Shown here in pieces: positions 35,471-44,797 of a stretch of DNA of 64,000 nucleotides. The stretch is from positions 1-64,000 of the forward strand of contig DATJWB010000121.1 of NCBI GenBank assembly GCA_035501495.1, given 5' to 3'. Position numbers and translations under genes: made by a program. Positions within the stretch are counted from its first letter, which is position 1; each line of letters begins with the position of its first letter. The DNA comes from JAIQFL01 sp035501495. Lineage in GTDB: Bacteria; Acidobacteriota; Terriglobia; Bryobacterales; Bryobacteraceae. A model generated the notes under the pieces. The model did no database searches. It was not told the origin of the DNA and saw only the letters and a list, made by a program, of their open reading frames with translations.

Positions 35471-36621
35471 GCCATCTCGCCGTTCTGGAGAGGTAAATGG
35501 GCCTCAATCGTAGTGCCGCGCGATGCTTCGCTGCGTCGCGCCGGCCGGGACGTAAAGTGAATCGCTCCTCCCAGAAGCTCCACCCGTTCGCGCATGGCGC
35601 GCAGGCCATACGACTGGCGGGGCACTCCCAGCTTGCGGCCCACGTCGAATCCCCTTCCATCGTCCTCGATTCTCATGGTCACAAAATCCTGCGCACTCGC
35701 CAGAGTAATTTTCACGCTTTGGGCATCGGCATGGGCGACCACATTCGAGAGCGCTCCCTGCAGCACCTTGTATAACGCCGTTTCACAACGCGTGGGGAGG
35801 TGCGCTCGCATTCTGGCGGCGTCCAGCCGGACTTTGATCCCGGTTCGCTTGGCGAACTGCCTGGCATAAAGCCGAACCGCCGGAATGAATCCCTGCTCGT
35901 TCCAAACCGCCGGGCCCAAATCAAACGTCAGGTGCCTCACGCTCTTCAGGGCGCGCTGGATCAACGTGACCGATTCTTTCAACTTGCGCCGGAGCTGGCT
36001 GATATCGCCCTTTTTCAGGTCGAGTGCAATCACTTCAGTATAAAGCTTCAGGACGATCAAGTCGTGCCCGATCTCATCATGAAGATCCTGTGCCAGGTGG
36101 CGCCGCTCCTTCTCGTAGGCCTCGGCGAGCTGAACGGAGAACTCCTGTGAGCGGCGCTCGACCTGGCTGACTCTTTCCTCGAGGTATTGCCGCTCGTTTA
36201 GTCCAAATCGGGCGTAGCCTGCCAGAAGAAAGAACCGGTAGATGGAAGCCCACCGGAAAAGTGCCCGGGTCCAATCCGCGATGGCAGCTTCCCCGGACAG
36301 GTAGGGCAGGCAGCTTTCGACATAGAGATCCACCGCTACCGCGGCGCACTCGGGCGGCACTTCGCGCCGCGCCAACTCTTCTCCCTGGCGCTCGGATTTC
36401 TCGCGAAACGATTGCGGATCGCTGAACAAAAGCTCGCAGCTCGCTGGGCTGGGGTGTAAGCCGGAGAGCAGCGGCACATGTTTCCGGCACACCTTGTGGC
36501 GCCCGAGAAGCACGCGCCAGGAACGGGCGATCTTCGAGGCATGCGGGGACAACGCGTCTACCGCCGGGAGCAGCGGCTCTCTGACCTCCAAGGCCAACCG
36601 CCTGATGGCGTCGTTGTCCAT
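35467..36621 (-). CDS. Cytosolic NarX/DegS-type sensor histidine kinase
   Basis: 384 residues from an ATG at 36621 that overlaps the upstream stop as TGATG. The N-terminal ~160 residues are mostly helical with no clear membrane segment (RALFRWASIYRFFLLAGYAR is the most hydrophobic part) and look like an RsbRD-type or unassigned sensor. A coiled-coil linker (YLEERVSQVERRSQEFSVQL) leads to a HisKA_3 dimerisation domain with the phospho-histidine in AQDLHDEIGHDL. The ATPase domain has N-box NVVAHAD and G-box DDGRGFDVG. It probably senses a cytoplasmic or membrane-linked signal and phosphorylates the downstream NarL-type regulator. Confidence 0.9.
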   Translation of the reverse strand: MDNDAIRRLALEVREPLLPAVDALSPHASKIARSWRVLLGRHKVCRKHVPLLSGLHPSPASCELLFSDPQSFREKSERQGEELARREVPPECAAVAVDLYVESCLPYLSGEAAIADWTRALFRWASIYRFFLLAGYARFGLNERQYLEERVSQVERRSQEFSVQLAEAYEKERRHLAQDLHDEIGHDLIVLKLYTEVIALDLKKGDISQLRRKLKESVTLIQRALKSVRHLTFDLGPAVWNEQGFIPAVRLYARQFAKRTGIKVRLDAARMRAHLPTRCETALYKVLQGALSNVVAHADAQSVKITLASAQDFVTMRIEDDGRGFDVGRKLGVPRQSYGLRAMRERVELLGGAIHFTSRPARRSEASRGTTIEAHLPLQNGEMA

Positions 36622-38357
36622 CACATCATCTCGCCGGACCTCGCCGCCGCGCGATCCAAACAATCGCCCAATTCCTGGCGTACTTGAAGAAAGACGTCTG
36701 GCCGCGATTCCCAGAGATAGGGCTGTTGCACGATGCGGTCCACGTATTGGCTCGCGGCTTGCCGGCCTTTCAGCCTGGCAAGCAGGGCCAGGTACTCATA
36801 ATCTTCCATGCCTTCCCGGATCAGTTTGAGCCGGATGCTTTCGATGGGAATATCACTTCGCCCGCCGATGTGGTCGGGGCGCCCCGGGTAGAACAACGTT
36901 CCGTCGCCGTTTCCTCCAGAGAGTCGTACGTCGATCCACGGGTCTTTTTCAGGCCCAAACGCCTCGTCCATGCTGTAGTAGAGCTCGCCTGCGATGGCGA
37001 ATTTCCAGGCCACCCATTGCATTACGCGATTGGCGGCTCCGGATATGTCGATCACGTAACTGGGCCAGCCGGTAAAGTATGAGCCTCCGACGATGTTGCA
37101 TCCGTGGCTGGCGCAAGACTGATAGAACCATAAGTTGGCGCGCGCAGCATCGCGGGAATAGTCGCTGAGCGGCGGAGTAGCTTCACAGAAGTCTGGAAAT
37201 CCCGGCTTGGGCTCCAGGCAATTCACCAGGGGGGCCCAGATGCCGACCACTTCTGCGAGTTTCCGGGTGTAAGGCAGAGTAATCAGGCTGCGGAGCTTTG
37301 GCTCGACCTGCGTGGCCACCCTGCCGCGTTCGAGGATCTTGGGAAAGTCGCGAACCGCCGGCTCGTCCCAAAGGTAGAGGAACAGCCGGTCGCCCCACCC
37401 CTTGCGCTGGAAGTGCCGGGTCCACTCCGCCCAGTACATCCTTTCCTGATCCTCGCTGGGGAAGGAACCGGGCGAGCGGACCTCCGCCGAAGTCGCCCGT
37501 GCGCCGCGCAGAGGCTCCCCCTTGGGAATGACGGTTCCGTCCAAAAAGGGTCCGACTTCGGCATCGTAGGCTTTCCAATCCAGGTGCATCTTGCCGTCGA
37601 AGGTGTACTTCGGCGGTTGCATGCTTCCACCATTGGTGCTGATGCGGTGAAGCAGCGCGGCCTGGGTGTACAGGCGCGTAATCGACTGGAGGTCTTCATC
37701 ACTGGTGTAACGCCCGCGGTGCTGCTTCAGGGCTTTCAGCCCGCTGAGGCCGAACGATGATTTAAGGGTAGAGGTGGCCGGCAGGACGAACCGCCACACG
37801 GTGAGGTGAATGGGCACCGTAAACTGAACGACTCCGCTCAGCGAAATGCGGGCCGACCCGGTATACTGGCCCGGCTGCGCGGTGGCCGGAACGAAGACCT
37901 CGACCCACAGCGGCTGATTCCGCCCGCGCCGCACCGTGAACGGAAACGCATTCCGGCGCTCATGGGCATATCGATCGACTCGTGGAATCAGAGGATCGGG
38001 CCACAGCCCCTCGCCGCCTTCGATGGAAGAGGGGCGCTGCAGGTCGACAAAGGCTTCCAGATAAACGGTCACATTCCGGCTGGAAATCTCGGCGCCCTCG
38101 GAGCCGCGAAAATCCGAAAAATCGATGTCCACACCAGCCACATCATGGCTCGGCGAACGCAATACCAGTTGGAATGGTTCGAATTCGTTGCGGCCGGCCC
38201 GGAGGTCCGCGGTCTTGGCAGGCTCGCGAGGGATGGGGTCGAGCGGCTTTACCTTCGCCAGTGGATGGGTGGTCCACCAGATGAAGGAAGGCGCCGCCGA
38301 CGCACCCATGGCGGCAACTGCGATGATCGACAGAATGCGAGCGGCACGGAACCACAT
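36621..38357 (-). CDS. DUF4091 glycoside hydrolase-like secreted protein
   Basis: 578 residues with a signal peptide (AARILSIIAVAAMGASA). An N-terminal beta-sandwich is followed by a barrel-like domain with LFLYLWDEPAVRDF and a C-terminal region with the DUF4091 signature (IRLKLIREGMEDYEYLALL, near 505-525). Relatives are putative glycosidases of unknown specificity. It starts 12 bases after the stop of the GT gene, with GGGGG before the ATG, and its stop overlaps the histidine kinase start. It is thus embedded in the EPS operon, where it could trim or degrade the exported polymer. Confidence 0.85.
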   Translation of the reverse strand: MWFRAARILSIIAVAAMGASAAPSFIWWTTHPLAKVKPLDPIPREPAKTADLRAGRNEFEPFQLVLRSPSHDVAGVDIDFSDFRGSEGAEISSRNVTVYLEAFVDLQRPSSIEGGEGLWPDPLIPRVDRYAHERRNAFPFTVRRGRNQPLWVEVFVPATAQPGQYTGSARISLSGVVQFTVPIHLTVWRFVLPATSTLKSSFGLSGLKALKQHRGRYTSDEDLQSITRLYTQAALLHRISTNGGSMQPPKYTFDGKMHLDWKAYDAEVGPFLDGTVIPKGEPLRGARATSAEVRSPGSFPSEDQERMYWAEWTRHFQRKGWGDRLFLYLWDEPAVRDFPKILERGRVATQVEPKLRSLITLPYTRKLAEVVGIWAPLVNCLEPKPGFPDFCEATPPLSDYSRDAARANLWFYQSCASHGCNIVGGSYFTGWPSYVIDISGAANRVMQWVAWKFAIAGELYYSMDEAFGPEKDPWIDVRLSGGNGDGTLFYPGRPDHIGGRSDIPIESIRLKLIREGMEDYEYLALLARLKGRQAASQYVDRIVQQPYLWESRPDVFLQVRQELGDCLDRAAARSGEMM

Positions 38358-38369
38358 AGAACCCCCGGG

Positions 38370-39581
38370 TTAGGTAGACACCACTCCCTCACGGTCGTGG
38401 CTTGGAACCGAGCCGCGCGCGTAGGCCCTCGGCAGTGCCCGAAAGCGGGTAACGATGGCGCTCAGTTCCTCCACCTTCTGATCCCAGGACTCCCGTTCCA
38501 TGAGGGCAGAAACCGCAGGGTCCGGCCCGCGCCTGCCTTCCTTCAGAAGCCGCTCAATCTGATGGAGAAAGTCTGGAGGGGCCTGCGCCGTGCGCACGAG
38601 TCCGCTCAACTTGAGCACTTCGGGGAGCGGCGTTGCCACCACGGGGAGGCCCGCCGCCAGGTACTCCCGCAACTTTAGGGGATTGGCCGCGACGGTGAGT
38701 TCGTTCACGACGAATGGCAGGATGGCGACATCGAAAGCTTTGCAATACGCCGGAAGCGTCGCGTAACTCCGCCTCCCGAGCAGGTGGACGTTGTGCAGAT
38801 CCCGGAGCGCCGACACGTCCGCCTGAATATCTCCGATCACCAGGAGCGACCATTCGGGCCGCGAGGTGGCCAGGAACCGCATCACCTCGAGATCGACCCA
38901 GTCGGCCACCAGGCCGAAGAAGCCGATCACGGGGGATTGCAGCGTCGGAACATCGGGCGGGATCGCCACGGTATCGTGGCAGGCGCTTCGGAAATGGGCG
39001 ACATCGGCCCCGTGAGTTACCAGGAAGGTGTTGGGGTTGTAAGCGTGTTTCGTCTCGTAGAGGCGGCTGGACGAAACCACCACCACATCGGCTTTCTCGA
39101 TCAGGCGGCGCTCCATCTCGAGGATGGCGTTCTCATCGGTGCCGGCGAACTTCGAGTATTCGTCCACGCAATGATAGATCACCATGCGCTCAGATAACGA
39201 GCCGGCCACCTCGCCCGAACTCGGTACGAAGGACCAGGTGATGGGATGATCGAAGCCGAGCTTGCGGCAGGCGCGGCGCAGGCTCCAGCGCAGCAGCCTT
39301 CTGTTGACCCACCGGGCCGCACGGTTGCCGTGAAATGGGATCACCAGCGGCGAGAACACCGAGATGTTTTCGGATACCGGACGGCATCCCCGAAGAAACT
39401 GCCGGAGCTTTTTCCAGGCGCGCCGCATATCGCGAACGGAAGCCGTAGGGTTCCGGTTGCCGGTGGAGTTTACCCAGAGCACGCGATTCTTTCGGGCGAG
39501 CCGCAAGGCGATGTGCTTCTTGCTCAGGGGATCGCCATCCCAATCGTTGCTGAAGCAGATGATGTCGTTTCCTTCTAACAT
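38370..39581 (-). CDS. Glycosyltransferase, GT-B fold
   Basis: 403 residues from an ATG at 39581 that overlaps the end of the upstream asparagine synthase gene by 7 bases. The N-terminal half has ICFSNDWDGDPLSKKHIALR and WSFVPSSGEVAGSL. The C-terminal nucleotide-sugar-binding half has VIGFFGLVADWVDLEVMRFL, LLVIGDIQAD, VHLLGRRSYATLPAYCKAFD and NPLKLREYLAAGLPVV, typical of GT1/GT4-like enzymes. It presumably adds a sugar to the lipid-linked EPS repeat unit on the cytoplasmic face. Donor and acceptor cannot be told. Confidence 0.88.
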   Translation of the reverse strand: MLEGNDIICFSNDWDGDPLSKKHIALRLARKNRVLWVNSTGNRNPTASVRDMRRAWKKLRQFLRGCRPVSENISVFSPLVIPFHGNRAARWVNRRLLRWSLRRACRKLGFDHPITWSFVPSSGEVAGSLSERMVIYHCVDEYSKFAGTDENAILEMERRLIEKADVVVVSSSRLYETKHAYNPNTFLVTHGADVAHFRSACHDTVAIPPDVPTLQSPVIGFFGLVADWVDLEVMRFLATSRPEWSLLVIGDIQADVSALRDLHNVHLLGRRSYATLPAYCKAFDVAILPFVVNELTVAANPLKLREYLAAGLPVVATPLPEVLKLSGLVRTAQAPPDFLHQIERLLKEGRRGPDPAVSALMERESWDQKVEELSAIVTRFRALPRAYARGSVPSHDREGVVST

Positions 39582-41521
39582 GACGGCTCTCCACACGCGG
39601 CAGGCCGCGACTCGGCCAGAGTCTGGGCGACGGCGAATCCAGGCCGGCCTTGAATGAATTGGCGGTGCCAGAATTCAAGCACCAGCAATGACCAGATTTC
39701 TTGTGATCGGTCGGCGGCGCCGCATTCGTGGTCGTCCACCAGGCGGGCCACCTCTGTGCGATCGACGTACGCATGGCACGCCGAATCGCGTGCCAGAAGA
39801 TGCTCGCGCGTGAACTGCCGCAAAGACGTCCGGAACCACGACCCGATCGGGATGGGGAAGCCCTTCTTCGGGCGATGGATGATCTGATCGGGCAAGACCC
39901 CGGTCATCGCGGTTCGCAGCAGGGCCTTCCCGCTATTGCCTCTGATCTTGGACGACCGCGGCAGGGTGGCGGCGAATTCCACGAGCCGGTGATCCAGGAA
40001 AGGAACCCGCAATTCCAGGCCATTAGCCATGGTCATCTTATCCGCCTTGATCAGGAGGTCGTCAGGCAGCCATACCTTGGCGTCCGCGTACAGCATCCGG
40101 TCCAGCGGTGAGGCGCCTCTCACGGCATCGAAATGCCCGCCGAAGATCGCTTGCAGCGCTTCATCAGACCTCGCCCGCCGCGCGGAGCCGACCAACCGCG
40201 GCAGGTCTGCATTGCTGAAGCCGCGGGACACGCCTCGGTAGCGCGTTTCCAGAGGCTGCCCGCACATCTGCACATAGCGGCGTAATTTCTCGTGGGGTGT
40301 GAGGCGGGCGATCCATGGCGCGAGGTGCGCCAGTGGGCCCGCTCCGCGGCGTATCCGTTCGAGCGCCAACATCCGGCGATAGATTCCGTAACCGGCAAGA
40401 AGCTCGTCGGCGCCTTCGCCGCTCAACACCACGGTGATCTGCTCGCGTGCCAGTTTGGAAATGAAGTACAGCGGTATGCAGCTGGGATCCGCCAGCGGCT
40501 CATCGAGATACCTCACCAGGTCGGGGACGAATTCGGCGAAGTGCGTCGAGTCCAAACGGTACTCCAAGTGGTCGGCATGGAACGCCTCAGCGGCCAGACG
40601 CGCGTACTCGAACTCGTTTGCGGCTTCCTCCTCCGGCGATGAGGCTTCGTATCCCACGCTGAAGGTCTTGACCCGGCCGCCGCCGGCAAGCCTGCTCATG
40701 GTGGCCAGGATCGCGCTGGAATCCAGACCGCCGCTCAGAAAGACCCCAAGAGGAACCTCCGCGATCAGCCGCAGCCGTACGCTCTCTTCGAGCAGATCGC
40801 GGAATTGATCCAACAGAGCCCTGTCGGAGGCTGGCGCCGGATCCTGGTACGCGATATCCCAATATTCTCTGTCTTGCAATCCGTGCTCGTCGGCCACCAG
40901 AAGATGTCCAGGCTGCAGCCGGAAGATGTTCCGGAATGCCGTTCGCGGCCCCGGAACATAGCGCAGGGAAAGGTAAAGGTCGAGAGCGTCGGGATCGACT
41001 TCGCGCGACAACGAAGGGATCTCGAGCAGCGACTTGATCTCCGACGCAAAAGCGATGGAGCGTCCGTCGCTGTAATAGTAAAGCGGCTTGATCCCCAGGC
41101 GGTCACGCGCCAGCAGCAGCCGTCGTTTACGCCGGTCCCAGATGGCAAAGGCGAACATCCCGCGGAGATGATGGACACAGTCGTCGCCGTACTCTTCGTA
41201 AGCGTGGAGAATGGTCTCGGTGTCGGACCGGGTACGGAAGGTGTGGCCTGCGGAGGTCAGGGTGGCTGCCAGGTCGCGATAGTTGTAGACCTCGCCGTTG
41301 AAGATGATGACGGCCGACCGATCTTCGTTATAAATGGGCTGGTGCCCTGCGCTCAAATCGATGATGCTGAGGCGCCGGTGGCCGAGCCCCACATGGCCCT
41401 CGACAAAATACCCGCTATCGTCGGGGCCGCGATGGGCCAGCGCCGCAGTCATCCGCTGGATCGCAAGCCGGTCCACAGGCTCGCTGTCGATAAAGTTCAG
41501 GACTCCGCAAATTCCACACAT
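39575..41521 (-). CDS. asnB: Asparagine synthase-type amidotransferase (EPS-associated), copy 1
   Basis: 648 residues. The class II glutamine amidotransferase domain begins with the catalytic cysteine MCGICGVL, and continues LAHRGPDDSGYF and RLSIIDLSAGHQP (to about 190). The synthetase domain has the PP-motif VFLSGGLDSSAIL and the later LSGEGADELLAGYG. In EPS clusters such enzymes are thought to amidate uronic acids rather than to make asparagine. The start lies 25 bases inside the heparinase-like gene. A second, divergent copy is encoded at 45942-47828 in the same operon. Confidence 0.9.
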   Translation of the reverse strand: MCGICGVLNFIDSEPVDRLAIQRMTAALAHRGPDDSGYFVEGHVGLGHRRLSIIDLSAGHQPIYNEDRSAVIIFNGEVYNYRDLAATLTSAGHTFRTRSDTETILHAYEEYGDDCVHHLRGMFAFAIWDRRKRRLLLARDRLGIKPLYYYSDGRSIAFASEIKSLLEIPSLSREVDPDALDLYLSLRYVPGPRTAFRNIFRLQPGHLLVADEHGLQDREYWDIAYQDPAPASDRALLDQFRDLLEESVRLRLIAEVPLGVFLSGGLDSSAILATMSRLAGGGRVKTFSVGYEASSPEEEAANEFEYARLAAEAFHADHLEYRLDSTHFAEFVPDLVRYLDEPLADPSCIPLYFISKLAREQITVVLSGEGADELLAGYGIYRRMLALERIRRGAGPLAHLAPWIARLTPHEKLRRYVQMCGQPLETRYRGVSRGFSNADLPRLVGSARRARSDEALQAIFGGHFDAVRGASPLDRMLYADAKVWLPDDLLIKADKMTMANGLELRVPFLDHRLVEFAATLPRSSKIRGNSGKALLRTAMTGVLPDQIIHRPKKGFPIPIGSWFRTSLRQFTREHLLARDSACHAYVDRTEVARLVDDHECGAADRSQEIWSLLVLEFWHRQFIQGRPGFAVAQTLAESRPAACGEPSC

Positions 41522-43692
41522 AAGCTGTGCACTTTCGAATCGATGTCCGTGAGTTTGAGATAGCCCTCCGGCTCGAGCCGCCGGAAAACAGTCGTGCCCC
41601 TGTGAATCAATTCGCGAGCCCGAATTGCCAGGACTTCCTTCAGCACTCCGCTCTCCAAACGGAGCCAGAAGAATTCTCCTCGCATGCGGAAATCCCGGAG
41701 CGAAATTTCGGAATCGGCGAGGGAGATGGCGGCGATATCTTCAAAGCCGTCGTGACGATACGAGTAACCCAATCCAGCGCCTGTTTCGAGTTCGAGCCGT
41801 CGCACCTCGTGGCCGGATTCCGGAACGAGAAAAGTCATGACCGCGAGTGGCGGACAGCCGTGTGCCGAAGCGCGCACGGCGAGACACGGCTCCTTCCTGC
41901 CATAAGAACGCGACATCCACTCTGCCGGAATGGGGGGGCAAGCCATACCGTGCGCCACGTGGAAATGGAGATCGAACGAGTGCTTCCCGGTTCCGCGAAA
42001 GTCGTCCACTACAATCCAATACCCGGACGCCGGGGATACCACGCGCCGCCGATGGACGACGCCCAGCGGGCGAAGATAGCCATCGTGTTCGCCTTCCAGG
42101 TAACCGGGCTCGATCACACCGGCGCGCACGAGAAGACTCGTCTTCCAGCAGAAAGTACCTGCCTGTTCGACCTGATCCCGGCCATCGATGGTGACCGTAT
42201 TGTGGGCTCGCGTGGAGCGGAAGTAGCCGCGCCACTCCGGAGCGCAGTTGTAGACGTAGGTTCCCGCGTCTACCAGGACTTCATGCCCATTGCGGAACAA
42301 CGTGATGGAAAGAGCATCGGCATGCGCGTGCGCACCCGTAAGCATGCCGAGCCCGCCGCAGTCGAAGACCAGGTGGCTTGCCAGAGGATCCCATCCGGAG
42401 CGTTGAATCGCGTATCCGGCCGATGGGAAGAATGCCTGCGTGTCCGCCGGTTTGTGGCCTGGCGAAGCGTTGTACGCCTCCCACGCCCCCAGGCCGAGCA
42501 TCCAAAGCGTTTCCTCGTGAAAGCTGCCGGACACGTATTGGAAGTCACCGCGGCGGAACAGGATTGCGCCGGTACACAGCCCATCGCGGTACGACCGGTA
42601 GTTGCGTTGATCGAGAGCGAGCGCCCGGCCGCTATCGTCGTCCCCCAGTGCGGGCAAGGTTCCGTCGGGCCTGGTCAGGTGCATCAGAAATTGCAGCATG
42701 CGCCGCACACGAATCGGAACGGCTGCCGGGAAGTGGTAACGATTGTGCTCCCCAAGAGCCATGGCTTGCAGGAAGAAGTCGAGGGCGTAGCAGTGATAGC
42801 AGGCCGAGAGTTCGCCATAGACGCCATCATCCAGGACCTGACTCTCCACGGCTTCGGTGAGCAGCGATGCCCCGTGTTGCAGCCACACGGCGGGGCGGTT
42901 CTGGTCCTGGAACACCAGTCCGGCAAGGAACAGCGCCGCCGCCTCGCCGATCAGGTGCGTGTTGGGGCTGCTGAACACCGAGGGATAACGGTGGACGTGC
43001 TCGAGTTGCTCGAAGAGCGCGCCGCCGATCCGCTGGGCTGAAGCTTCGTCCAACGAACGGGACGGGAGCAGCAGGAAGATCGTCCACATCCAGGAGATCG
43101 CCCGGATTGCAATCTCCAGGCTGGACTGCCAATTGATGCCGCGGCCCGGGGGATTCTGATCGATCCAGCTTAAGAGTTGAGCGACGGCCTCGGCGGCGTA
43201 GCGTTCGTCGCCGGTCCATCGATATGCCTTGGCCAGGCGCGGCAAATGCTGGTGCCGGTTCAGTTCGTGAATGATTTTGGGATCCTGCCCGCACCCGTCG
43301 CCGAACCGGTAGCCGGTCCAGAAGCGGCGTTCCCACCTGCGGCCAGTGACCGGGTCGCGATGCCAGTCAATCGCTGGCCCCAAGTCAACTGTGCCATATC
43401 CGAGCAGCGAAACCTGGTGCCGGCAAAGTTGCTCCGCTTCCTCGACGGCACGATCGATCCACTGCGGAAAATGCTCCCCGACGAAGGGCAGCAGGTCCTG
43501 CCGGTGGCTGCCGTAAAAGCGCTCCCCAGGCGCGCCGGCGAGGTACGCCTTAAACGGGATCACCAAGGACGGCCGGGGGCGGCTGCCGGAAACACGGTCC
43601 AACTCCGAATGGACCTTCTCGCGCACCCGGTGTGCCAATTCGCCGGGCCCCATAGCGGACAGCCTGCGAAGCTTGCGGACCAATTCAGGCAT
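41497..43692 (-). CDS. Heparinase II/III-like polysaccharide lyase family protein
   Basis: 731 residues from an ATG at 43692 that overlaps the upstream stop by 8 bases; the frame to 43806 is within the previous gene. An N-terminal alpha/alpha-toroid (WIDRAVEEAEQLCRHQVSLL, INWQSSLEIAIRAISWMWTI, SPNTHLIGEAAALFLAGLVF) is followed by a C-terminal beta-sandwich with the heparinase II/III signature GMLTGAHAHADALSITLF. No signal peptide is visible, as is usual for EPS-cluster members, so it may act in the cytoplasm or modify lipid-linked intermediates, for instance as a uronate epimerase or lyase. It is placed between a glycosyltransferase and asparagine synthase. Confidence 0.9.
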   Translation of the reverse strand: MPELVRKLRRLSAMGPGELAHRVREKVHSELDRVSGSRPRPSLVIPFKAYLAGAPGERFYGSHRQDLLPFVGEHFPQWIDRAVEEAEQLCRHQVSLLGYGTVDLGPAIDWHRDPVTGRRWERRFWTGYRFGDGCGQDPKIIHELNRHQHLPRLAKAYRWTGDERYAAEAVAQLLSWIDQNPPGRGINWQSSLEIAIRAISWMWTIFLLLPSRSLDEASAQRIGGALFEQLEHVHRYPSVFSSPNTHLIGEAAALFLAGLVFQDQNRPAVWLQHGASLLTEAVESQVLDDGVYGELSACYHCYALDFFLQAMALGEHNRYHFPAAVPIRVRRMLQFLMHLTRPDGTLPALGDDDSGRALALDQRNYRSYRDGLCTGAILFRRGDFQYVSGSFHEETLWMLGLGAWEAYNASPGHKPADTQAFFPSAGYAIQRSGWDPLASHLVFDCGGLGMLTGAHAHADALSITLFRNGHEVLVDAGTYVYNCAPEWRGYFRSTRAHNTVTIDGRDQVEQAGTFCWKTSLLVRAGVIEPGYLEGEHDGYLRPLGVVHRRRVVSPASGYWIVVDDFRGTGKHSFDLHFHVAHGMACPPIPAEWMSRSYGRKEPCLAVRASAHGCPPLAVMTFLVPESGHEVRRLELETGAGLGYSYRHDGFEDIAAISLADSEISLRDFRMRGEFFWLRLESGVLKEVLAIRARELIHRGTTVFRRLEPEGYLKLTDIDSKVHSLCVEFAES

Positions 43693-44797
43693 ACGCCACC
43701 TCGGAGCCATCCACCTGCCGGTAGATCTCCAGTAATCGATCGGCGCAACCCGTTTCTGGACGGCGCTCTTCCCGCCTGGTCGAAAGCGCCAGTTCCACCT
43801 TGGCAATCATGTCCTCGACGTCTCCTGGTTGAAACAGGATCGCGCCGGGAGGGCGCGTGCCGACACGGCTGGCTACTACCGGGACGCCGAGCGATATTGC
43901 TTCGCGCACGGAGATCGAGTCGCCGTCCTCGAGGGTGGGGCGTAGAAAGACGTCGGAGTTAGAGATCCAGGAAAGGCAGGTATCGTGATCGACATCTCCG
44001 AGGAAGAGCACGTCTTCCTGGAGGCCGGCCTCGCGGACTCGCAGCTCGGCGGCGGGGCGCTGGTCGCCGCTGCCCATTACCAGGCAGCCTAACGAGGGAA
44101 ACAACTGCTTCAGCTTGGCGAGAGCATCCACCAGCAGATCGAACCCATACTCCCGCCGAAAGAAAAGCACCGTAGAAAACAGCGGCCGGTAGCAGCTTGT
44201 GGCGCAGGCACTCCTGCCTGCCGCGGCCCCACTCATGGGGACGCTTGTCGGGCGTGTATAGTGCCAGTGCGGGCGAAGGGTTTTCGAGGCTGCCACGCCC
44301 CGACTCATCGGGGGGTGGTCAACCAATTGTGGCGACGACCCCAAATAGGCCGGCAAAACTTCCATGTGCCGGGAATCCAGCCCAAGCGACAGAAGTGAGC
44401 TGCGTATGTCAGAATTCACGCAAATCACCTGCGAAAAAAGCGAGCACGCATCAGCGGCCAGTCTCCGCCGCCAGGCCGGCGCTATCTCGAGATAACCGGG
44501 GAGCATGCCGGAGTGCAGCGTGAGGACCGAGCCGGGGCCGCATTGTGCGGCCAGACCGCATCCCATCGCCAGGATCCAGCTCCTCACGTTGTGACCGTTG
44601 GTATGCAGGTGCGGCGTCCAGCCCTGGAACGAATGACGCATGATCGAAAGGAAAAAACGCAACCCGGGACGAACCGCACCTGTGTCGAGGACGCGGCATG
44701 GGACGCCAGACGCGGTCAACTGCTGATGAATCCCGGCCACGTGCACCGAGATTCCCCCATGTGGAGGCGGATATGGCCCGATCAGCAGTACCTTCAT
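43685..44797 (-). CDS. GT4-type glycosyltransferase interrupted in frame by repeat copy D
   Basis: 370 residues. The N-terminal domain has VLLIGPYPPPHGGISVHVAG and VLTLHSGMLPGYLE. The C-terminal GT4 domain has VLFFRREYGFDLLVDALAKL, LVMGSGDQRPA, VLFLGDVDHD and FLRPTLEDGDSISVREAISL. Between MEVLPAYLGSSP and RPLFSTVLFF lies a stretch of about 40 residues encoded by the repeat (44199-44320), where relatives have a short interdomain linker. The frame stays open, so a full-length protein could be made. ATG overlaps the upstream stop as ATGA. It probably extends the EPS repeat unit; the insertion may or may not abolish activity. Confidence 0.85.
   Translation of the reverse strand: MKVLLIGPYPPPHGGISVHVAGIHQQLTASGVPCRVLDTGAVRPGLRFFLSIMRHSFQGWTPHLHTNGHNVRSWILAMGCGLAAQCGPGSVLTLHSGMLPGYLEIAPAWRRRLAADACSLFSQVICVNSDIRSSLLSLGLDSRHMEVLPAYLGSSPQLVDHPPMSRGVAASKTLRPHWHYTRPTSVPMSGAAAGRSACATSCYRPLFSTVLFFRREYGFDLLVDALAKLKQLFPSLGCLVMGSGDQRPAAELRVREAGLQEDVLFLGDVDHDTCLSWISNSDVFLRPTLEDGDSISVREAISLGVPVVASRVGTRPPGAILFQPGDVEDMIAKVELALSTRREERRPETGCADRLLEIYRQVDGSEVAYA
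44199..44320. repeat. MITE/REP-like repeat, copy D (inside a coding sequence)
   Basis: It starts with GTGGCGCAGGCACTCCTGCC at 44199 and continues with a hairpin (CCCCA / TGGGG within 44221-44246). It then shares GGGTTTTCGAGGCTGCC and CCCCGACTCATCGGGG with copies A and C. On the minus strand it is read through as about 40 codons of the glycosyltransferase gene. Right boundary is approximate. Confidence 0.8.
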
